Origin: Gibbula magus
Lineage: Eukaryota; Mollusca; Gastropoda; Trochida; Trochidae
Assembly (NCBI GenBank): GCA_936450465.1
Contig: OW388299.1
Span: 36,839,548 to 36,903,547, forward strand
Reading direction: 5' to 3'
Length of the DNA stretch: 64,000 nucleotides
Each line of letters opens with the position of its first letter. Position 1 is the stretch's first letter. The notes under the pieces are model-generated. The model was not told the DNA's origin. It made no database searches and saw only the letters and a program-made list of their open reading frames with translations. Made by a program: the position numbers and the translations under genes. Below are positions 63,201-64,000 of the stretch, one piece after another.

Positions 63201-64000
63201 AGAGGTATATCAAGATATGTAATAACCAAACCATATCCTTCAACCTTCCTAGTGAAATAATGTCACTATACCCCTTTTCCTGAGTGTCCTGAAATATTCC
63301 GCAGCAGCCAATCTTTTGCCCAGGACCTTTATTCTTGAAACGTTTGTAGCCAAATAACTTTGATCGTAGCCCATGTGTTTAGAATGGGATTAAGTAGTTC
63401 GTAGAGCGACGATTGTTTTGAGAATAATGGCCCAGATTATTATCTTTGTTAAAGAGTTGTGATACATGCCAATTGACCACTAGAAATCCCCTCTATATGT
63501 GGTAAGTATTTCAAAGAAGAATATACATGTAATGGTGATATGCCTGCAGGGCTGCTTGTGATATTCGGTCGCCCGGCTGACATCAAGAAGAAAGTTGCAG
63601 ACGGCGCAGAACCCACACCCAAGTAAGTATATAGCGAGTTCACTTTGTGCATTTTCTGATTTCTGAAAGCAGTTTATACCTAAAATCTGTACAAAAGGTA
63701 TATTTGTTTCTATGGCAGATTTTAAAATGCTGCTTGCATATTCATTCATGTCACTGTATCCTGAAAAGATGTCTTTGATATTTTCAGTATTGTCAAAATA
63801 GTACCCTTTGACTTCATACTTTCGACATTGAATCAGTCATTGTTGTAGGATGAGTTGGGTTATCCCCCCTTATTAGTGTTACTTTCAAGTTGATTACAAG
63901 TTGCAATATGAACACTTTTCCAGAGCTCTTTCGGAACTGGCAGCATTCGCCAAGCGTTCCCAGAACCCGACCGCATTCAACACTCTGTACCCCCGGAGTC
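27245..64000 (+). CDS. WDR59: WDR59 gene (GATOR2 subunit), 5' 588 codons in 17 exons, partial
   Basis: WDR59 is a WD40-repeat scaffold of the GATOR2 complex, which acts at the lysosome to relieve GATOR1 inhibition of Rag GTPases and so promote amino-acid-dependent mTORC1 signalling. Seventeen exons with GT-AG introns and compatible phases join into one open frame beginning MAAQWSSEHL. Residues about 20-320 form the N-terminal WD40 propeller, with repeat ends such as YLWDIR, IRVWDSR and LRIWRID. Residues about 385-485 match the RWD domain (from PQTLQQEFSLVN to CLEPCLRQL). The conserved PFPRTSGARFC follows at about residues 525-535. The vertebrate protein is about 970 residues, so roughly 40% (including the C-terminal zinc-binding region) lies past the right edge. 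Introns 2 (14.5 kb) and 11 (12.7 kb) are packed with mobile DNA. No frameshift is present, so the gene looks functional. Confidence 0.95.
28061..28110 (+). CDS. WDR59: WDR59 coding exon 2
   Basis: 50 nt, encodes ANAMAVDCVGKWALLG plus a split glycine. Acceptor ttatttccag, donor GG|gtaaga. Phase 0 in, 2 out. It is the first blade strand of the propeller. Confidence 0.92.
28111..30228. other. WDR59 intron 2, first part; no gene seen
   Basis: AT-rich intron sequence with no recognisable gene or repeat. The open frames at 28118-28303 and 28625-28819 are not recognisable. Confidence 0.4.
30229..30530 (+). repeat. Interspersed repeat with TAGCTCATCAGGCCT head
   Basis: Begins TAGCTCATCAGGCCTAAAAG, sharing its head with 16151. 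The AGGCCTAAAAGGCC hairpin is followed by 'ggaccagatgtccaacttcc'. It extends to about 30530; the right boundary is a guess. An open frame in it (30261-30533) is probably incidental. Confidence 0.5.
30531..31044. other. WDR59 intron 2; no gene seen
   Basis: No recognisable gene, repeat or mobile element in this stretch. Confidence 0.4.
31045..31287 (+). CDS. Unrecognised coding-like segment in WDR59 intron 2 (possible exon)
   Basis: An open frame of about 80 codons ends at a TAG (31285-31287). A good acceptor (ctctttgcttccag, ending 31061) lies just inside its start. The predicted residues include SQPAQQLPPLNAST and VTVSDFDAKSKTWVNEP, which look protein-like rather than random, but I do not recognise the family. 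It could be a cassette exon, an exon of a nested gene, or a fragment of a transposon or retrocopy. No ATG with a good context opens it. Confidence 0.22.
   Translation, partial: QLFASRDSTTSSQPAQQLPPLNASTLGTAKIVTVSDFDAKSKTWVNEPVLMIKLKDCKDSLDLCSNEKLSFNNSMLKIEA
31391..31713 (+). CDS. Unrecognised coding-like segment, possible 3'-terminal exon
   Basis: An open frame after a TGA near 31391 runs to a TGA at 31713. Its second half reads MLAEWMLGRGNTVRDLMN and TEEYVIDPDTKSQMTFISRR, with charged, balanced composition typical of real protein. An overlapping frame (31314-31520) contains CDICGCSCNASRYPSHIRRTH, shaped like a C2H2 zinc finger. Only one frame can be genuine at a time, unless a frameshift has split one ancestral frame. 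Together with the segment at 31045-31287 it may be a broken gene or retrocopy. Confidence 0.25.
31714..32621. other. WDR59 intron 2; no gene seen
   Basis: No recognisable gene or repeat in this stretch. Confidence 0.4.
32622..32798. mobile_element. Pogo/Tc1-like MITE, 177 bp, TA target site
   Basis: Terminal inverted repeats CAGTCAACCAGCGATAATCC (left) and CAGTCAGGCCTCGATAATCC (right, reverse complement) flank an AT-rich core. TA dinucleotides at 32620-32621 and 32799-32800 form the target-site duplication. The CAGTC...GATAATCCGAAC end matches what is known of pogo/Tigger-type Tc1-mariner ends. It has no coding capacity. Confidence 0.85.
32866..32965 (+). mobile_element. tRNA-derived SINE head fragment
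   Basis: Starts GGGCGGGATAGCGTAGTGG (A-box region) and has GGTCCGAGTTTGAATCC (B-box region), followed by the CACCAGGG that ends other heads in this window. Body and tail of the family are absent, so it is either truncated or a related family with a different body. Confidence 0.75.
33966..34990 (+). repeat. Left internal repeat array of the piggyBac element (5 diverged units)
   Basis: Five units share the order gcgcat..., 'ttgaagacaatttattcctc', 'tttacaatgatgtaaaaatt' and 'tatggttc' (units near 33966, 34115, 34480, 34680 and 34850). They vary in length and are well diverged. A small CTCCTCGAGAC triplicate lies at about 34336-34371. The units face the same direction as those on the right side. 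Confidence 0.7.
35076..35081 (-). terminator. Candidate polyadenylation signal for the transposase
   Basis: AATAAA on the minus strand about 156 bases past the transposase stop. Position and spacing suit a 3' end signal, but the AT-rich context makes chance matches common. Confidence 0.35.
35237..37270 (-). CDS. piggyBac transposase, 677 aa, apparently intact
   Basis: This is a DDE transposase that would cut and paste the surrounding element at TTAA sites. An acidic, low-complexity N terminus (about residues 28-110) precedes the DDE_Tnp_1_7-type core (about 145-530). The three catalytic aspartates appear as D298 (ISVDEGMVPWKG), D377 (FIDNYYSS) and D484 (KYMGGVDRADQM). The C terminus has a cysteine-rich zinc finger (CVVC at 597-600, CTDC at 633-636, C641, C645, H650). 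Its length is slightly above the roughly 600 residues usual in the family. A likely acceptor (catttacag) lies 11 bases upstream of the ATG, suggesting a 5' UTR intron. An AATAAA on the minus strand at 35081-35076 could end the mRNA. No stop or frameshift was found, so it may be active or recently so. Confidence 0.95.
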   Translation of the reverse strand: MLRGRGRKALRRPRTLHTRTRSFEAVSSDDDFINEIHADEASDMESTDSDGSSGLDSDDAYDRDTVIDSEHGDTDALSDIETEIARKILAAGNSTEEDFSGFEEEFAEIPQYNHDNSQTFDEWVDGPRPRVNLPFTGQTGLRQFIELPENPEPIDFFNLFIHNDDYEDMATETNRYFKQAMEDKILRPRSRMQQWQDTNAEEMKVFVAMTIAMSLVVQRNFADYWSTSDVTSTPFFAKCMPRDRFWLLITYLHLADNRRMPGRNTPCFSPINKLGHLYNRIVHRFSRVYKPHQNISVDEGMVPWKGNLSFKVYLPDKPKKYGIKAFMLCDSHNGYVCKFKLYTGKTNEPVSEGGKTYDVVMDLVNDYVGQGHHIFIDNYYSSTNLYINLWERGIGATGTLRANRKGLPDSVKKPKKKAKQGDMTVSHNHGLLVLRYEDRKSVLLMSTVEDTQLEQTGKKNRATGEPVLKPRIVTTYNKYMGGVDRADQMLSYTPFRVKTLKWWKRVWFHVLNVAMLNSYILYKEYSKDKPLKTSREYRKALAQHIVTFADKEQVPSLCRRPRGRPSTSDESVTRLHGRHFPTKIEPVGRKKNVTRMCVVCSKAKRAVLAKQIEEGNGPARKKKRVGRESSYECTDCNVSLCAAPCFKLYHTATDYSRAYITATEKERNEEGNEEEEN
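37390..37860. other. GC-rich segment upstream of the transposase
   Basis: This block is much richer in G+C and CpG than its surroundings. It holds internal near-repeats such as 'cggaccccggattc' and 'cgaaccccggattc', and short inverted words (gggagcatactccc). It sits where the transposase promoter should be. No TATA box can be placed with confidence. Confidence 0.4.
38577..39260 (+). repeat. Right internal repeat array of the piggyBac element (4 diverged units)
   Basis: Four units near 38577, 38728, 38916 and 39100 share 'ggaattgaagacaat', 'ctctttacaatgatgtaaaa' and 'cttgcggttc'. The first two are nearly identical. They are in the same orientation as the left array, not inverted, which is unusual for repeats flanking a transposase gene. 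Confidence 0.75.
39299..39382 (+). repeat. Two-copy 42-bp tandem duplication
   Basis: The unit gctatctgcccatgtggcg..gatgcgagacagataagc occurs at 39299 and 39341, with one or two differences. It lies inside the right arm of the piggyBac element. Confidence 0.85.
40011..40258 (+). mobile_element. tRNA-derived SINE copy, full length but diverged
   Basis: A tRNA-like head (GGATAGTGCAGTGGTTAGC, then GGTTCAAATTCCGCCAGGGG) is followed by the family body (gtgtaatgctacactt, ggctttctccctgcaataat, tactagcagcc) and the tail ending ctcacct. It belongs to the same family as 44011-44313. Confidence 0.88.
40259..40810. other. WDR59 intron 2; no gene seen
   Basis: No gene or clear repeat; AT-rich intron sequence. 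Confidence 0.4.
40811..42312 (+). mobile_element. Tandem-repeat element with ACCCCCGC / GCGGGGGT ends
   Basis: The left end TACCCCCGCC forms a hairpin with AGCGGGGGTA at 40831-40840, and another GCGGGGGTA lies at 42304-42312. Between them about eight direct copies of a 170-180-bp unit start at about 40871, 41041, 41221, 41401, 41581, 41751, 41921 and 42087. The unit includes atgcatgctagcttcatcaa and ggtttccatggaaacgtgac. Copies in the middle are nearly identical and the last two are diverged. It has no coding capacity. I think it is a non-autonomous element carrying a minisatellite, of unknown class. Confidence 0.7.
42602..42746 (+). CDS. WDR59: WDR59 coding exon 3
   Basis: 145 nt, phase 2 in, 0 out. 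Encodes RRALALVNLNNPREEVVR...KWDISCIQFNPHACKAATFVTA, the first propeller blade. Acceptor ttatttgcag, donor GCA|gtaagt. Confidence 0.95.
42899..43012 (+). mobile_element. Solo piggyBac left-end remnant
   Basis: Starting GTAACCCTCAAGATGCGTAT, this stretch aligns over about 110 bases with the left end of the piggyBac element at 33625-33740: both have TTTTACCC, a T-rich run, GCCCC, GGAAT, GCAGC and 'ggcttaatgtgc/gagcttaggcac'. The TTAA site is degraded to GTAA. No matching right end was found nearby. It lies in WDR59 intron 3. Confidence 0.6.
43275..43360 (+). CDS. WDR59: WDR59 coding exon 4
   Basis: 86 nt, phase 0 in, 2 out. Encodes SNQRLEVLNLANGNTEHRCNL then KSHTRTIS; the SNQR start is conserved in the family. 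Acceptor gttacag, donor AG|gtactg. Confidence 0.94.
43884..43964 (+). CDS. WDR59: WDR59 coding exon 5
   Basis: 81 nt, phase 2 in and out. Encodes DVDWSPFDVNQLASCSVDSY then TYLWDI, a classic WD repeat. Acceptor atcatttcag, donor AG|gtgggt. Confidence 0.95.
44011..44313 (+). mobile_element. tRNA-derived SINE, full length, best-preserved copy
   Basis: A tRNA-like head with A box (GGGATAACGCAGTGGTTAG) and B box (GGTTCGAATCC at 44065-44075) is followed by a body of about 220 bp: ggtttgggtgcaatgctac, ggtttcaccgcaatgcatag, ggctttctccctgcaataat, and the tail 'aaatactcttgaaag...ctcacctcacct'. Four or more other copies lie in this window. It sits in WDR59 intron 5, flanked by TCTCTG-rich low-complexity DNA. 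Confidence 0.92.
44532..44738 (+). mobile_element. SINE copy lacking the tRNA head (5'-truncated)
   Basis: Body and tail match 44011-44313 (gtaaggtttgggtgcaatgc, gtactgaatttcagtgcagtacc, aaatactcttgaaa, ctcacct), but the tRNA-like part is missing. 5' truncation is common for retrotransposed copies. The A-box and B-box promoters are absent, so it should not be transcribed on its own. Confidence 0.85.
44805..44842 (+). CDS. WDR59: WDR59 coding exon 6
   Basis: Small 38-nt exon, phase 2 in, 1 out. Encodes DPKKPAQTFQSV, matching the family's short loop between blades. Acceptor ttttgcag, donor TTG|gtaagt. Confidence 0.9.
45020..45108 (+). CDS. WDR59: WDR59 coding exon 7
   Basis: 89 nt, phase 1 in, 0 out. 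Encodes GAYQVKWNKVVNNMFATTHE then GDIRVWDSR, a WD repeat. Acceptor tgtttccag, donor CGA|gtaagc. Confidence 0.95.
45357..45473 (+). CDS. WDR59: WDR59 coding exon 8
   Basis: 117 nt, phase 0 both sides. Encodes KGNTPIQYIAAHLSKIHGLD then WNPTNQYKLVTASQDCFVR; the AHLSKIHGLDW core is a family hallmark. Acceptor ttgcag, donor AGG|gtatgt. Confidence 0.96.
45474..46134. other. WDR59 intron 8; no gene seen
   Basis: No gene or repeat recognised. Confidence 0.5.
46135..46212 (+). CDS. WDR59: WDR59 coding exon 9
   Basis: 78 nt, phase 0 both sides. Encodes FWDITIVRRSEYTLNTGSPV then WRARLT. It completes the WD motif begun in exon 8. Acceptor ctgtatag, donor ACG|gtgagg. Confidence 0.94.
46213..46905. other. 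WDR59 intron 9; no gene seen
   Basis: AT-rich intron sequence; no gene or repeat recognised. Confidence 0.5.
46906..47065 (+). CDS. WDR59: WDR59 coding exon 10
   Basis: 160 nt, phase 0 in, 1 out. Encodes PFGNGLMTVVVPQLRRGENK, LYLWNTRNLTQPIHTFVGHK and DVVLEFHWKKQPE. The PQLRR and HTFVGHxDVVLEF motifs are diagnostic for WDR59. Acceptor cttcccccag, donor GAGG|gtgagg. Confidence 0.96.
47051..47960 (+). repeat. Exon-10 donor region copied twice downstream in intron 10
   Basis: The stretch spanning the end of exon 10 and the start of intron 10 (47051-47110, 'aaacagcctgagggtgaggg' then 'agacactgag') recurs at about 47816-47870 and, less well, at about 47900-47960. The first copy keeps the coding end KQPEG and the GTGAGG donor. 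No acceptor-flanked coding exon surrounds the copies, so they are probably non-functional duplicates, but the second donor could act as a decoy. Confidence 0.8.
48457..48536 (+). CDS. WDR59: WDR59 coding exon 11
   Basis: 80 nt, phase 1 in, 0 out. Encodes VHDQQLVTWSRDQSLRIWRI then DSSLQE, the last WD repeat. Acceptor ctggcgcag, donor GAG|gtgagt. Confidence 0.95.
48537..50085. other. WDR59 intron 11, first part; no supported gene
   Basis: The open frame at 49051-49293 (80 codons, with IPQVVDEALIKELQDDEN) has some protein-like character, but I recognise no family and see no good start context. It could be a remnant of an old element. Nothing else stood out. Confidence 0.3.
50086..50717 (+). repeat. 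97-bp minisatellite, about 6.5 copies
   Basis: The unit, with 'ggggtgctttttaggtttat', 'acggtattacagtaat' and 'cacagcaggataagttaaag', starts at 50107, 50204, 50302, 50399, 50495, 50592 and 50688. The spacing is 96-98 bp and copies are nearly identical. It lies in WDR59 intron 11. It has no coding frame. Confidence 0.95.
50718..52872. other. WDR59 intron 11; no gene seen
   Basis: Open frames at 51512-51790 (plus) and 51780-52040 (minus) are not recognisable. A short TA microsatellite lies near 51208-51220. No repeats were noticed. Confidence 0.4.
52873..53150 (+). repeat. 61-bp minisatellite derived from the SINE body
   Basis: GGCTTTCCCCC occurs at 52885, 52946, 53007, 53068 and 53129, exactly 61 bp apart. 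The unit (ggaggtttcactgcagtgta, tagcaacgttgatgttgctg, gctttccccc) aligns with the SINE body segment 'aggtttcaccgcaatgcatagccacatgg...ggctttctccctg' near 44200-44255. The array therefore probably arose by tandem amplification of one SINE copy. Confidence 0.85.
53151..55338. other. WDR59 intron 11; no gene seen
   Basis: Nothing recognisable. The open frame at 53345-53620 is hydrophobic in its second half and unrecognised; it is probably chance. Confidence 0.4.
55339..55552 (+). mobile_element. SINE copy, diverged, head missing
   Basis: Family body words are present: gtctgctgtggagatgttt, ggtttgagtgcagtgctgc, ggctttctccctgtgataat, actagc and the closing ctcaactcacct. The tRNA-like head is not recognisable. 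Confidence 0.75.
55553..56061. other. WDR59 intron 11; no gene seen
   Basis: No gene or repeat recognised. Confidence 0.4.
56062..56390 (+). mobile_element. MITE copy A (AAAGGGGCTGTATCACATT end)
   Basis: This segment is the reverse complement of 59362-59720 over nearly its whole length, with shared blocks such as gtaaaacatcttattaca, ggtaataacgg-like and cccatggctttac. The terminal AAAGGGGCTGTATCACATT is present on the left. The right end is cut where a SINE begins at 56391. It has no coding frame. Confidence 0.8.
56391..56692 (+). mobile_element. tRNA-derived SINE copy abutting the MITE
   Basis: A head (GCGGGATAGTGGTTAGCGC, then GGTTCTAATCATGCCAGGGG) and a complete body ending caactcacctcac match 44011-44313. 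The B box carries changes (GGTTCTAATCA). It starts directly where MITE copy A is interrupted. Confidence 0.88.
56693..58189. other. WDR59 intron 11; no gene seen
   Basis: The open frame at 57650-57913 is not recognisable. An A-rich tract at about 58031-58058 might be the poly-A tail of an old retrocopy, but no parent sequence is recognisable upstream. Confidence 0.4.
58190..58535 (+). repeat. Degenerate 140-bp tandem repeat with AAGGTCAC motif
   Basis: Two diverged copies and a partial third (near 58202, 58341 and 58481) share 'caatgtcttt/caatgtctt/caatgtcta', a 'tttgtgaccttaactttatt'-like block and 'tttcaaggtcacc/tttaagatcacac'. Copies are poorly conserved. It has no coding frame. Confidence 0.6.
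58736..58947 (+). mobile_element. SINE copy, strongly diverged
   Basis: It has a decayed head (gagcgggttagcacagttgt) and body words (ctgctgttctac, caggtttcactgcaatgcat, ataagtcaaatactct). The tail stops where a MITE begins at 58950. Confidence 0.7.
58950..59168. mobile_element. MITE with CAGGGTTCGAAATTA ends
   Basis: The left end CAGGGTTCGAAATTA and the right end (reverse complement CAGGAGTCGAAATTAA) form a terminal inverted repeat of about 15 bp. The core is rich in the palindromic word actagt and in gctagccaatggctag. It is inserted directly at the tail of a SINE. It is 219 bp and non-coding. Confidence 0.65.
59362..59720 (-). mobile_element. MITE copy B, inverted relative to copy A
   Basis: Both ends are preserved: TAAAGGGGCAGTAGCAAGTT on the left, and the reverse complement AATGGATGTAGCACATT on the right. 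They form an imperfect terminal inverted repeat sharing AAA-GG--GTA-CA. It matches copy A (56062-56390) in opposite orientation. It has no coding frame. Confidence 0.8.
60025..60242 (+). mobile_element. SINE copy, strongly diverged
   Basis: The head is decayed ('atcaaggggtcccagattttaatc'), but body words remain: gtctgctgtagagaactgtt, agttcagtaccatccctcg, aggtttcattgcattgcata and tgaaatattct. Confidence 0.7.
60261..60480 (+). mobile_element. Second SINE family with V-core-like motif
   Basis: A tRNA-like head (ggctactgacaagtgtgctg ... gttctgggtttcaatc) is followed by 'cctgagcaagacacttcatc', which resembles the central V-core domain of V-SINEs. It is unlike the common SINE of this window. The right end is not defined. 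Confidence 0.6.
60481..61253. other. WDR59 intron 11, last part; no gene seen
   Basis: No gene or repeat recognised. Confidence 0.4.
61254..61469 (+). CDS. WDR59: WDR59 coding exon 12
   Basis: 216 nt, phase 0 both sides. Encodes LCGHDVNSELDIPGDSADVT ... QPQTLQQEFSLVNKNIPN then VTIAE. The first half is the variable linker, with a DVTPT-type short repeat; the second begins the RWD domain. Acceptor ttgttcttccag, donor GAA|gtgagt. Confidence 0.95.
61680..61841 (+). CDS. WDR59: WDR59 coding exon 13 (RWD domain)
   Basis: 162 nt, phase 0 both sides. Encodes MDAINRMCRVTAQIGKRTVS, INLSFPSNYPDNSAPIFQLL, then HTTLDSNMQKQLIK. The FPxxYPxxxxPxF pattern is typical of RWD domains. Acceptor gctatgcag, donor AAG|gtagca. 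Confidence 0.95.
61842..62688. other. WDR59 intron 13; no gene seen
   Basis: Two loosely similar segments ('gccatgaagcagttataagaaaacc' near 62262 and 'accatcaaacagtcaaaagaaggcc' near 62327) hint at a small diverged duplication. No gene. Confidence 0.45.
62689..62784 (+). CDS. WDR59: WDR59 coding exon 14
   Basis: 96 nt, phase 0 both sides. Encodes VLTDTSQKHVRRNMNCLEPC then LRQLIAELDSLT; CLEPCLRQL is invariant in the family as I know it. Acceptor ctctgcag, donor ACC|gtgagt. Confidence 0.96.
63011..63173 (+). CDS. WDR59: WDR59 coding exon 15
   Basis: 163 nt, phase 0 in, 1 out. Encodes KTERKTPDLDIPFPLTQQQN ... YSFGSFQDSSVPFPRTSGAR then FCSN. PFPRTSGARFC is conserved. Acceptor cctcccgtag, donor AACG|gtcagt. 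Confidence 0.95.
63550..63622 (+). CDS. WDR59: WDR59 coding exon 16
   Basis: 73 nt, phase 1 in, 2 out. Encodes GLLVIFGRPADIKKKVADGA then EPTP. It corresponds to the segment that reads GYLVYFTRP in vertebrates. Acceptor cctgcag, donor AA|gtaagt. Confidence 0.93.
63924..64000 (+). CDS. WDR59: WDR59 coding exon 17, cut by the window edge
   Basis: At least 77 nt, phase 2 in. Encodes ALSELAAFAKRSQNPTAFNT then LYPRS before the window ends. Acceptor acttttccag. The rest of the protein, including the C-terminal zinc-binding region, lies outside. Confidence 0.9.

Overview
The window is AT-rich animal nuclear DNA. Short exons lie in long introns with GT-AG splice sites, next to kilobase-scale simple satellites, tRNA-derived SINEs, MITEs and a piggyBac transposon. 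The two recognisable host genes are metazoan. Two interspersed repeats with a 'TAGCTCATCAGGCCT' head resemble elements I associate with mollusc genomes, so a marine lophotrochozoan, probably a mollusc, is my best guess. That placement is inference.

Layout. (1) 2824-3305, minus strand: the first two coding exons of a G protein alpha-o subunit gene, which runs off the left edge. (2) 3.3-27.2 kb: intergenic DNA between this gene and the divergently oriented WDR59. It holds three satellite arrays: a 5-bp array (7.67-10.86 kb), a 53-bp array (12.94-14.92 kb) and a 22-bp array (18.17-23.2 kb, decaying to about 24.1 kb). Small inverted-repeat elements and two retroelement-like 3' ends with a conserved 'CCGAAAC' motif lie among them. 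(3) 27245-64000, plus strand: the 5' 17 coding exons (588 codons) of WDR59, a GATOR2 subunit of the mTORC1 amino-acid pathway. The gene continues past the right edge. (4) WDR59 introns 2 and 11 (14.5 and 12.7 kb) hold most of the mobile DNA. Intron 2 carries a 6.15-kb piggyBac element with TTAA flanks and an intact 677-aa transposase on the minus strand. It also has a pogo-like MITE, SINEs, a 170-180-bp tandem-repeat element with ACCCCCGC ends, and two unrecognised coding-like exons. Intron 11 has a 97-bp minisatellite, a 61-bp minisatellite derived from the local SINE, more SINEs and several MITEs.

The two host genes act separately: a membrane G protein subunit and a lysosomal nutrient-sensing scaffold. 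They do not form an operon or a system. The many long open frames in the satellites are artefacts of stop-free repeat units. I found no clearly new biological system. The best leads are the complete piggyBac element with its odd same-direction internal repeats, the paired 'CCGAAAC' motifs with a hammerhead-like core, and the SINE-derived minisatellite.
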